Positions 1 through 7,318 of a DNA stretch of 64,000 nt are shown one piece after another; position 1 is the stretch's first letter, and the number at the start of each line of letters is the position of its first letter. The stretch comes from Clostridia bacterium (GTDB lineage: Bacteria; Bacillota; Clostridia; Christensenellales; UMGS416), in the NCBI GenBank assembly GCA_016938675.1, contig JAFGUF010000001.1:62001-126000 (forward strand). The letters are read 5' to 3'. Below the pieces are notes generated by a model. That model saw only the letters and a list, made by a program, of their open reading frames with translations. It ran no database searches and had not been told where the DNA came from. The position numbers were made by a program, and so were the translations under genes.

Positions 1-2
1 AA

Positions 3-968
3 CTCTTCAGAAACAGATCTGTTATGCGAATATCCGATTTGCTAGGCGTATTTACAGGAAAAAATAATGTTAAAGATTTTGAAGAGGCACTTGATAATCA
101 GGCAGCCAATAATGAATTATTGTCATATGTCAGGGTAAAAGACCTTGAAAATGTATTTTATACAACGATAAATTCAGTCAAATCCATGATCAGGGATAAA
201 TATAAAGATAAAAGTGGCAGCAGAATATTTACACGCAAGTCAATTTTCGCGAAAGTAATTACCTTCATCCTGTTTGCGCTTCCGATATTCTTTGGAGTAA
301 TTTTGATTAAGGGACGCAGCGTGGCAGACACCAGCTCGCTTTCCGCGGGAGCAATGTTTTTGACCATTGCAGTCATTATAGTTTTTGTTGTGCTGGATGC
401 ACTAGTTAGAAGCTGGCACAGCACGAAAAAGGGAGTTAGGGCGTTAAAAGTTATTGTCATTGTTTTTGTTCTTCTGTGTCTATATGTAGGAGCAATGGCA
501 GCTATTGTGTCATCGCCGGATGATGTGCCTTCAGGCTTTCTATCGGTTAGCGCATCATTCATAATGGGCATTATGGGGCTTTTCATGCATAAAAGAACGA
601 CTGAGATGAACAAACTGCAGGAAAAGATACTGGGGCTAAAAATGTTCTTAAACAATGCTGAAAAGGACAGGATCAATACGCTTGTGAATGAAAACCCGGA
701 GTACTTCTACAACATCCTTCCATATGCTTATGTGTTGGGTGTAACGGACAAATGGGCAAAGCAGTTCGAACATATATCTCTTCAGTCGCCGAGCTGGTAC
801 AGCGGATATGTACCTATTGCTCATTTTTCAGCAACGGCTTTTGAATCATCATTGACCAGAGGCATTGGCTCAATGTCCAGCACAATGTCTTCGAGCCCGA
901 GCTCATCGGGCGGAGGCGGAGGTTCATCAGGCGGCGGCGGAGGCGGCGGAGGCGGCGGAAGCTGGTAA
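3..968 (+). CDS. DUF2207-family membrane protein, C-terminal part (5' end outside window)
   Basis: The frame is open to the left window edge, so this is the C-terminal part of a longer protein; the first ATG inside the window (24) is probably not the real start. Two pairs of hydrophobic segments lie at about residues 76-125 and 142-190 counted from that ATG. A soluble segment follows with the pattern LPYAYVLGVTDKWAKQFE and a PSWY motif, and the protein ends in Ser/Gly-rich sequence closing in a polyglycine run and Ser-Trp. This tail and the LPYA..LGV motif are typical of DUF2207 predicted membrane proteins, whose function is unknown. It sits upstream of dnaX, with a separate dnaX promoter between them. 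Confidence 0.75.
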   Translation, partial: LFRNRSVMRISDLLGVFTGKNNVKDFEEALDNQAANNELLSYVRVKDLENVFYTTINSVKSMIRDKYKDKSGSRIFTRKSIFAKVITFILFALPIFFGVILIKGRSVADTSSLSAGAMFLTIAVIIVFVVLDALVRSWHSTKKGVRALKVIVIVFVLLCLYVGAMAAIVSSPDDVPSGFLSVSASFIMGIMGLFMHKRTTEMNKLQEKILGLKMFLNNAEKDRINTLVNENPEYFYNILPYAYVLGVTDKWAKQFEHISLQSPSWYSGYVPIAHFSATAFESSLTRGIGSMSSTMSSSPSSSGGGGGSSGGGGGGGGGGSW

Positions 969-997
969 ATATTACAGCAGCAAGTTATATTCTATCA

Positions 998-1025
998 TTG
1001 ATAATTTTCGTTCACATGATATAAT
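998..1025 (+). promoter_or_regulatory. sigma-A type promoter for dnaX
   Basis: TTGATA (998-1003), a 16-bp spacer and TATAAT (1020-1025) lie 34 bp before the dnaX ATG. It would let the dnaX-ybaB-recR operon be transcribed independently of the upstream gene. Confidence 0.6.
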
Positions 1026-1059
1026 TAGAATTGTATTTTTTGAGAATCAGGGGTAATTA

Positions 1060-2865
1060 ATGACGCACACTGCACTATACAGAAGGTTCAGGCCGGATAA
1101 TTTTGATGATGTTGTCGGGCAGGACGCATTGGTAAGGACGCTGAAGGGACAGATTATTAGCGGCCGGATTAACCATGCGTATTTATTCTGCGGCCCGCGA
1201 GGCATAGGGAAGACAACAGTGGCCAGAATCCTTGCAAAATCAATTAACTGCAAAAGCCCTGAAAACGGGAACGCCTGCGGGAAATGCAGCGCATGTGCGG
1301 CACTTAACAACCAAAATAATTTTGATATAATTGAAATCGACGCAGCGTCAAACAACGGCGTTGACAACATACGTGACTTAAGAGAAAATATTAAGTTCAT
1401 GCCGGCGGCAGGCAGGTACAGAGTATATATAATTGACGAAGTCCACATGCTTAGCACAAATGCATTCAATGCGCTTCTTAAGACATTGGAAGAGCCTCCT
1501 GCGCATATCGTATTTATCATGGCTACTACAGAGCCGGATAAACTACCTGTAACGGTACTATCCAGGTGCCAGAGATTTGATTTTAACAGAGTTAAGGCTG
1601 CAGATATATCAATGCTGCTTAAAAAGGTTGCTTCAGAGGCCGGAATAAAAATTGACAGCAAGGCGGTCGAATCCATATCAAGGGCCAGCGAAGGAGGCGT
1701 GCGCGACGCTCTATCATTGCTGGATCAAAGCAGCGCGTTTTCAGAAGGCGAGATAACTCAGGAACACGTCTACGCAATACTAGGGTCTGCTAACAGGCTG
1801 ATGTATTTTGCTCTGGCAGACAGCATCCTAACGCAGGATACGCCGCGCGCTCTTAGCGGCTTTGCGAAAATGCTGGATGAAGGCTGCAATACGCTTTCTG
1901 TTGCGCGGGATTTAATGGGCCATTTCAGAGACCTTTTTATAGCGAAGAATGTTAAAAATATTACTGAGACACTTTCGATAGACGATGTAATGGCGGACAG
2001 ACTAAAGAAACAGGCTGCAAATGCATCTGAGGGCGTCCTGATAAAATGTATTGACCTTTTTTCTTCGCTTGAAAGCGATTTGCGGTATGCATCATCCCCA
2101 AGGGTATTTATTGAGTTGGCTATTGCAAAAGCATGCAGAACAGAGAGCGACGCATCATACGCTAATATACTTGAGCGAGTAGAGAGGCTGGAAGCGACAC
2201 TTAAAAACGGCATTCCGGTGACTTCGCAAATTGAGGAAACAACACAAACAGATAAAAAAAAAGATGATTCCTCGGTAAAAAGGGCAAACGCTCCCGAAGA
2301 AAAGAAAGAAAGCTCTAAAGAAGTATACCCTGATGAGTACATACCTCTGCCTGAGCTTGAAGAGCAGGAATATTTCCCTTATGCGGACGAGAAGCCAAGA
2401 GAAGAAATACCCGCAAAGGAAAAGAAAGAAAAGAAAAGCAACGAGGAAAGACAGCAAACAATAGATATTCCACCTGATGAAATAAAAGAAAAACCGACGG
2501 AAAAGAAAGTCGATAAAAAAGTCGAGCCGGCGGATGAGAAACAGGTAACTGAATTTAAAAAGGCATGGAAAACTGCAACAGAGAAACTGAAACAGCAGAA
2601 AAAGATGAGCATAGCGACTGCTATGAAAAAAGCGGTACCTAAATCATTGAACGGAGATGTATTCACTGTAATCTACGACGCGAATCTTACAGGCCTTGAC
2701 AGGCTGGAAGACCGAGCGAACATGAGGATAATCAGCGAAACGCTTGCCGGCATATTGGGTAAGACTGTAACAATAGAAATTGAAAGAAAAGTATTGGATG
2801 ATACTGAAAAAGGTTTCCTGGATGACTTAAGTAAGTTCCCCAAGGACCTTATAAGCAAAAATTAA
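1060..2865 (+). CDS. dnaX: DNA polymerase III subunits gamma/tau
   Basis: Clamp-loader ATPase of the replicative polymerase. The N-terminal AAA+ module has a Walker A motif (GPRGIGKTT, about residue 45), a four-Cys zinc site (CKSPENGNACGKCSAC), Walker B (IIDEVHML) and the sensor motif LSRCQRF. Clamp-loader domain III runs to about residue 370. A charged Glu/Lys/Pro-rich linker (about 385-505) leads to a C-terminal domain like the polymerase-binding region of tau. In the linker a run of nine A (2254-2262) encodes three lysines; a one-base slip in either direction reaches a stop within six codons, which would give a gamma-length product (see findings). It starts an operon with ybaB and recR, as in most Firmicutes. 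Confidence 0.97.
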   Translation: MTHTALYRRFRPDNFDDVVGQDALVRTLKGQIISGRINHAYLFCGPRGIGKTTVARILAKSINCKSPENGNACGKCSACAALNNQNNFDIIEIDAASNNGVDNIRDLRENIKFMPAAGRYRVYIIDEVHMLSTNAFNALLKTLEEPPAHIVFIMATTEPDKLPVTVLSRCQRFDFNRVKAADISMLLKKVASEAGIKIDSKAVESISRASEGGVRDALSLLDQSSAFSEGEITQEHVYAILGSANRLMYFALADSILTQDTPRALSGFAKMLDEGCNTLSVARDLMGHFRDLFIAKNVKNITETLSIDDVMADRLKKQAANASEGVLIKCIDLFSSLESDLRYASSPRVFIELAIAKACRTESDASYANILERVERLEATLKNGIPVTSQIEETTQTDKKKDDSSVKRANAPEEKKESSKEVYPDEYIPLPELEEQEYFPYADEKPREEIPAKEKKEKKSNEERQQTIDIPPDEIKEKPTEKKVDKKVEPADEKQVTEFKKAWKTATEKLKQQKKMSIATAMKKAVPKSLNGDVFTVIYDANLTGLDRLEDRANMRIISETLAGILGKTVTIEIERKVLDDTEKGFLDDLSKFPKDLISKN

Positions 2866-2893
2866 TTTTATTCAGATAAGGAAGGATGATAAT

Positions 2894-3244
2894 ATGGCAA
2901 AACGCAGCGGACACGGCGGAGGCTTTCCCGGTGGCGGAGGTCAGAACATGCAGCAGCTGATGAAGCAGGCGCAGAAAATGCAGAAAGACATGCTGAAAGC
3001 GCAGCAGGAGCTTGAGGAGCAGGAATACACAGCTTCATCGGGCGGCGGAGTGGTTACTGTAACTGTAAACGGATCAAAAGAAGTGAAAGCAATAAAGATC
3101 TCTTCTGAGGTTGTAGACCCTGATGATGTAGAGATGCTGGAAGATTTAGTTCTCGCTGCAGTGCGAGAGGCGATGGATACAGCTGAAAAAGATGCACAGG
3201 CCAAGATGGGCAAATTGACGCCTAATCTACCGGGTATGTTTTAA
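2894..3244 (+). CDS. ybaB: YbaB/EbfC-family nucleoid-associated protein
   Basis: Small DNA-binding protein, 116 residues, of the YbaB/EbfC family, normally encoded between dnaX and recR. The N terminus is Gly-rich, followed by a Met/Gln/Lys-rich helix (about residues 20-42) and the conserved core with a GGGVVTVTVNG strand pair and a PDDVEMLEDLVLAAVREA helix. It ends with the family pattern MGKLTPNLPGMF. Its ribosome binding site is AAGGA, and its stop overlaps the recR start (TAATG), so the two are translationally coupled. The family forms dimers that bind and bridge DNA; the cellular role is still loosely defined. Confidence 0.93.
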   Translation: MAKRSGHGGGFPGGGGQNMQQLMKQAQKMQKDMLKAQQELEEQEYTASSGGGVVTVTVNGSKEVKAIKISSEVVDPDDVEMLEDLVLAAVREAMDTAEKDAQAKMGKLTPNLPGMF

Positions 3245-3837
3245 TGGCCGCATATATTGAGTCTTTAGCCAAGCTGATAAACGAACTTTCAAAGCTGCCC
3301 GGTGTAGGCAAAAGAAGCGCAACCCGGCTGGCTTATTATATCCTTGAAATCGAAAAAAGCGAAGCTATGAATTTAGCAGAAGCTATTGTTGAAGCACGCG
3401 AAAACGTGAAATTCTGTTCAGAGTGCGGGGATTTCTCGCAGGAAGAGATATGCACGATATGTTCAGACCATAAGAGAGTAAAGTCGCAGATATGCGTAGT
3501 AAGCGATCCTAGGGATGTAGGCGCTATGGAGAGGACAGGGGAGTACAACGGACTATATCACGTGCTTCACGGAACAATATCGCCAAATAACAACAAAGGC
3601 CCTGATGATATACGCCTGAAAGAGCTTCTTGCAAGGCTTGAGGGCGTGGATGAAGTGATAGTAGCCACAAACCCCGACCTTGAAGGAGAGGCGACTGCGA
3701 TGTATATAGCTAAAATAATTAAGCCTCTCGGAGTAAAAGTGACGAGGATTGCCCACGGTGTACCTGTTGGGTCTGACCTGCAGTATGCCGATGAGATTAC
3801 GCTAGGAAGGGCGTTTTTAGGCAGAGTTTCATTATAG
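3244..3837 (+). CDS. recR: Recombination mediator protein RecR
   Basis: Acts with RecF/RecO to load RecA at gaps. The 197-residue length is standard. A helix-hairpin-helix (KLPGVGKRSATRLAYYIL) begins near residue 17. A four-Cys zinc finger (CSECGDFSQEEICTIC) is at about 58-73. A Toprim domain follows (ICVVSDPRDVGAMERTGEY, then ATNPDLEGEATAMYIAK), and a C-terminal Walker B-like region ends in GRAFLGR. Its ATG overlaps the ybaB stop codon. It is the last gene of the dnaX operon; the tRNA promoter begins about 50 bp downstream. Confidence 0.96.
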   Translation: MAAYIESLAKLINELSKLPGVGKRSATRLAYYILEIEKSEAMNLAEAIVEARENVKFCSECGDFSQEEICTICSDHKRVKSQICVVSDPRDVGAMERTGEYNGLYHVLHGTISPNNNKGPDDIRLKELLARLEGVDEVIVATNPDLEGEATAMYIAKIIKPLGVKVTRIAHGVPVGSDLQYADEITLGRAFLGRVSL

Positions 3838-3891
3838 TATTATTTTATTAGATTTTATTTCAAAACCTTGCAATTATATTAGAAAAAGTAC

Positions 3892-3920
3892 TTGACTACA
3901 ATTAAAATATGTTATATACT
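3892..3920 (+). promoter_or_regulatory. Promoter of the Leu-Gly-Gly-Lys tRNA operon
   Basis: TTGACT (3892-3897), 17-bp spacer, TATACT (3915-3920); the first tRNA begins 27 bp after the -10 box. Confidence 0.75.
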
Positions 3921-3946
3921 TTTACATGCTTTGGACGATTAACCAA

Positions 3947-4030
3947 GCGGGCGTGGCGGAATTGGCAGACGCGCTAGACTTAGGATCTAGTGTCATTGAC
4001 GTGGGGGTTCAAGTCCCTTCGCCCGCACCA
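3947..4030 (+). tRNA. tRNA-Leu (UAG)
   Basis: Acceptor stem GCGGGCG pairs with CGCCCGC. The anticodon loop CTTAGGA gives UAG. A long variable arm is present, as in leucine tRNAs, and CCA is encoded. First gene of a four-tRNA operon. Confidence 0.97.
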
Positions 4031-4055
4031 TTTATAAACAGTAAAATTTCAACAT

Positions 4056-4129
4056 GCGGGTGTAGCTCAATGGTAGAGCCCCAGCCTTCCAAGCTGGTTA
4101 CGTGGGTTCGATTCCCATCACCCGCTCCA
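4056..4129 (+). tRNA. tRNA-Gly (UCC)
   Basis: Standard cloverleaf with CCA encoded. The anticodon loop CTTCCAA gives UCC. Confidence 0.97.
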
Positions 4130-4141
4130 TAATTTTTATCT

Positions 4142-4217
4142 GCGGGAATAGCTCAATTGGTAGAGCGTCGCCTTGCCATGGCGAAGGTCGCGGGTTCGAG
4201 TCCCGTTTTCCGCTCCA
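4142..4217 (+). tRNA. tRNA-Gly (GCC), copy 1
   Basis: Acceptor GCGGGAA, anticodon loop TTGCCAT (GCC), CCA encoded. All 76 bases are identical to the copy at 57240-57315 on the opposite strand. Confidence 0.97.
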
Positions 4218-4227
4218 ATTTATTTTT

Positions 4228-4303
4228 GGGTGATTAGCTCAGCTGGTAGAGCACCTGACTCTTAATCAGGGTGTCCAGGGTTCGAGCCCCTGATCGCCTA
4301 CCA
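4228..4303 (+). tRNA. tRNA-Lys (CUU)
   Basis: Anticodon loop CTCTTAA (CUU). The acceptor GGGTGAT pairs with ATCGCCT, the first pair being G-U. CCA is encoded and a terminator hairpin follows immediately. Confidence 0.95.
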
Positions 4304-4304
4304 G

Positions 4305-4336
4305 AGCCGTTCACGTATGTGAACGGCTTTATTTAT
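4305..4336 (+). terminator. Rho-independent terminator of the tRNA operon
   Basis: Ten-base-pair stem (4305-4314 with 4319-4328), GTAT loop, followed by a T-rich tract. Confidence 0.85.
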
Positions 4337-4436
4337 ATAGATAAATATTAATTTATACTAAATGAACAAAGTATTTTAAAAACACTGCATTTACATTTTT
4401 AATTTATTTCGAATTAATATAAAATTATACTATCAA

Positions 4437-4465
4437 TTTACAAAGAATAAGAAATAATATATAAT
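4437..4465 (+). promoter_or_regulatory. Promoter for darA-holB-ricT
   Basis: TTTACA (4437-4442), 17-bp spacer, TATAAT (4460-4465), 32 bp before the darA start in a very A+T-rich stretch. Confidence 0.65.
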
Positions 4466-4497
4466 TAAACTATAATATATTATTAGGGGAGAAAAAA

Positions 4498-4827
4498 ATG
4501 AAACTGATAATTGCCATTGTTCAGGATGAAGATTCAGGAAAGCTGATGACGTCACTAATGAATGAAGGTTTCAGCGTTACTAAGCTTGCTACAACCGGAG
4601 GGTTCCTTAAGGCTGGAAACACCACTTTGCTTATAGGCGTTGACATGGATAAGCTAGAGCAGGCGATGAGCATTATAGAGAAGACATGCAAATCAAGGAA
4701 ACAGATTTCAACTGCACCTTCGCCGGTGCCTAACAGCTCAGGGGGCTATCTGCCATATCCTGTTGAGGTTGTTGTAGGCGGAGCCACAGTGTTTGTTATG
4801 GATGTTGATCAGTTTAAAAAGTTCTAA
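4498..4827 (+). CDS. darA: Cyclic-di-AMP receptor of the DarA/PstA (YaaQ) family
   Basis: PII-like signalling protein of 109 residues. It begins MKLIIAIVQDEDSGKLMTSL and continues with GFSVTKLATTGGFLKAGNTTLLIGV, the conserved core of the DarA/PstA family, which forms trimers that bind c-di-AMP. The second half contains the flexible loop and ends VVVGGATVFVMDVDQFKKF, as in the family. The ribosome binding site is AGGGGAG. It lies directly before holB, three bases apart, the usual place of this gene in Firmicutes. What the c-di-AMP-bound protein controls in the cell is not settled. Confidence 0.93.
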   Translation: MKLIIAIVQDEDSGKLMTSLMNEGFSVTKLATTGGFLKAGNTTLLIGVDMDKLEQAMSIIEKTCKSRKQISTAPSPVPNSSGGYLPYPVEVVVGGATVFVMDVDQFKKF

Positions 4828-4830
4828 AGA

Positions 4831-5787
4831 ATGAGATTTGATGATATTATCTGCTCTAATGCGCAGATACGCGGGCTTGAAAGAAGTATATACACAGATA
4901 AAGTGATACAGTCGCTTATATTTGAAGGACAGCCCGGAACCGGAAAAAAGACAATAGCAAATATATATATTAATGCTCTTATGTGCATATCTGAAAAGGA
5001 AAAACCATGTGGAGTATGCAGCGGATGCAGGCTTTTTTCATCTGGAAATCACCCTGATATATTTGAAATTGACAAAGGCAGAAAGAAATCAGTAGGCGTA
5101 GAAGAAATAAAAAACCTTGTCAGGCAGGCGGTAATCCGTCCAAACGAAAGCAACAGAAAGGTTTTTTTGATACATGATGCCCACCTTATGACGGCGCAGG
5201 CGCAGAATGCGCTACTAAAACTCATAGAAGAACCTCCTAAATATTTAAGTATAATTTTATTATGTGAAAATATACGGCCGCTGCTTGAGACTATAATATC
5301 CAGGTGCACAATAATACCCATGCCATATTTATCAGTTAATAGCATTATTTCTGCGCTAAGCAAAAAGGGAATTTCAGGGACGAGCGCTGAAATTGCCGCA
5401 CAGAGCGCCAATGGAAGCATGGGGAAAGCGGAAGCTATTGCGACGGATGCAGAATACCTAAAGAGAAGGGATGAACTGCTGGAAATACTTCTGACTGCAC
5501 AAAACAGCAAGACCGAAGCATACAGCAGAGCAACTGAAAAGAAAGACAAGCTAAGTGATATGATAATGCACTGGCAGTCATTTATCCGCGATGCGATTTT
5601 ATTCAAGGGCGGAGAGATTGACAATATAGAAAATGTTGATAAAATAATTAAGATAGAAAAATACGCTGATAAATTTAGCAGAGATGAGCTGATAAGCCAG
5701 CTGGAAGCTGTATGTGATGCAGAGAAAAGAATGTATTACAATGCTCAGAGCACGATGATTCTGGATAATTTAATGGCTGTGATATAA
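4831..5787 (+). CDS. holB: DNA polymerase III delta' subunit
   Basis: Clamp-loader subunit homologous to DnaX. It has a Walker A-like motif (GQPGTGKKTIA, about residue 33), a four-Cys zinc module (CISEKEKPCGVCSGC), a degenerate Walker B region (VFLIHDAHLM) and the sensor motif ISRCTIIPM. The 318-residue length fits delta'. It starts three bases after the darA stop with no strong ribosome binding site, suggesting coupled translation, and is followed by ricT. With dnaX 2 kb upstream, two clamp-loader genes lie in one neighbourhood. Confidence 0.94.
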   Translation: MRFDDIICSNAQIRGLERSIYTDKVIQSLIFEGQPGTGKKTIANIYINALMCISEKEKPCGVCSGCRLFSSGNHPDIFEIDKGRKKSVGVEEIKNLVRQAVIRPNESNRKVFLIHDAHLMTAQAQNALLKLIEEPPKYLSIILLCENIRPLLETIISRCTIIPMPYLSVNSIISALSKKGISGTSAEIAAQSANGSMGKAEAIATDAEYLKRRDELLEILLTAQNSKTEAYSRATEKKDKLSDMIMHWQSFIRDAILFKGGEIDNIENVDKIIKIEKYADKFSRDELISQLEAVCDAEKRMYYNAQSTMILDNLMAVI

Positions 5788-5828
5788 ATCAGGAAATATT
5801 TGATATTCTGATTTGAAAGGAAAAATAG

Positions 5829-6923
5829 ATGCCTATAGTAACAGGAGTTAGATTTAAAAGTTCAGGAAGGACATATTTTTTTGATCCTAAGGACTTTGAC
5901 ATAAAATCAGGTGACAGTGTAATAGTGGAAACGGCCAGAGGGCTGGAATTTGGTGACGTAGTCACCGGTCCGCGCGATGTGCCAGAAGACCAGATTATTG
6001 CGCCCCTTAAGGCTGTTGTGAGAATTGCGACAGATAAAGACATAGAAACACTAGCTGAAAACAAACAGAAGCAGGCTGAGGCGGTTTCGTTGTGCGAGAA
6101 AATGATAGAAAAGCACGACTTGCCAATGAAGCTAATTGACGTTGAATTCACATTTGACAGAAAAAAAATACTCTTCTATTTCACATCAGATAACAGAGTG
6201 GACTTCAGAGAGCTTGTAAAGGACCTAGCGGGCGAATTCAAGACACGAATTGAGCTTCGTCAGATTGGCGTCAGGGACGAAGCCAAGCTGCTTGGCGGAA
6301 TTGGCTCCTGCGGCAGAGAGCTATGCTGCAAGACGTTCCTTGGCGATTTTACACCGGTATCTATCAAGATGGCTAAAGACCAAGGGATATCATTGAATCC
6401 ATCAAAAATATCCGGCGTATGCGGCAGGTTGATGTGCTGCCTTGAGTACGAGCATGAATTTTACAGAGAGGCGAGAAGAAACCTAAGGAAGCCGAATTCA
6501 CCGGTAATGACACCGAAAGGCCCGGGATTTGTGCTGGATAATCTGATGCTTCAGGAGAAGTGCAAAGTGAAGGTTATTTTACCGGGGGACAACTTTGAAG
6601 CTGTAAATTTCAAGTATGATGAAATTAAAGAAATTACTGAAGAAGAGATTGAAAAAGAAATTGAAAAGGTAAACTCAATGCCGACAAATGCGCTGTCTTT
6701 TAATAACCCCTATGAGACATGGGATGATGGCGAAATAACAGGAGCAGCAAAGAAGGCTAGGAATAACAAAAACAGAAATAACGGCAATAGAAATAATAAT
6801 AACAGCACTGCAAACAGAAGCAGCGATAACACCAATAATGCAAGTAATAATAACAAGAGAAACAAAAAAAAGCGTTATTATGGCAAAAAGCAAGGCGGGC
6901 ATAATGAAAGAACTCCAGGCTAG
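5829..6923 (+). CDS. ricT: RicT/YaaT-type PSP1-domain protein
   Basis: PSP1-domain protein homologous to B. subtilis YaaT/RicT, which works with YlbF and YmcA in a complex that promotes RNase Y-dependent mRNA processing and phosphorelay activity. The PSP1 core spans about residues 1-270 and carries two Cys clusters, GSCGRELCCKTFL and GVCGRLMCCLEYE, which in the B. subtilis complex contribute to iron-sulfur cluster binding. The last 50 or so residues are a low-complexity Asn/Lys/Arg tail (see findings). The ribosome binding site is GAAAGGAAA. It is third in the darA operon. Confidence 0.93.
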   Translation: MPIVTGVRFKSSGRTYFFDPKDFDIKSGDSVIVETARGLEFGDVVTGPRDVPEDQIIAPLKAVVRIATDKDIETLAENKQKQAEAVSLCEKMIEKHDLPMKLIDVEFTFDRKKILFYFTSDNRVDFRELVKDLAGEFKTRIELRQIGVRDEAKLLGGIGSCGRELCCKTFLGDFTPVSIKMAKDQGISLNPSKISGVCGRLMCCLEYEHEFYREARRNLRKPNSPVMTPKGPGFVLDNLMLQEKCKVKVILPGDNFEAVNFKYDEIKEITEEEIEKEIEKVNSMPTNALSFNNPYETWDDGEITGAAKKARNNKNRNNGNRNNNNSTANRSSDNTNNASNNNKRNKKKRYYGKKQGGHNERTPG

Positions 6924-7012
6924 GTGATTACGAGTATTTAGCATGAAATTAAATATTTGGTTCGGCTAAGAATAAGTGTTTATTAGTTTAATGGAATAAA
7001 TTGAAATTTTCC

Positions 7013-7041
7013 TTTACAAAATTATCACGCAGTGATAGAAT
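7013..7041 (+). promoter_or_regulatory. Promoter for the ferredoxin gene
   Basis: TTTACA (7013-7018), 17-bp spacer, TAGAAT (7036-7041), 40 bp before the ATG. Confidence 0.7.
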
Positions 7042-7081
7042 GACAGATGTTTAAAAGAATAATTTCCGGAGGTTATTTTAA

Positions 7082-7252
<171 letters not shown>

Positions 7253-7268
7253 GTAATAAAAACGACAA

Positions 7269-7300
7269 AAAGGAGCTGCCCAATATGGCAGCTCCTTTAT
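7269..7300. terminator. Bidirectional terminator
   Basis: Twelve-base-pair stem (7269-7280 with 7287-7298) flanked by A-rich and T-rich tracts, placed between the convergent ferredoxin and Na/Pi cotransporter genes. Confidence 0.85.
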
Positions 7301-7318
7301 AATATTCACAAATTGATT

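Noticed and set aside
865-1056. Frame of 63 codons after the polyglycine tail
   Set aside because: Alternative frame of the Gly-rich codons running into the dnaX promoter; no ribosome binding site.
3926-4132. Open frame of 68 codons across the first tRNA genes
   Set aside because: It is a translation of tRNA-Leu and tRNA-Gly; both fold as complete tRNAs with encoded CCA.
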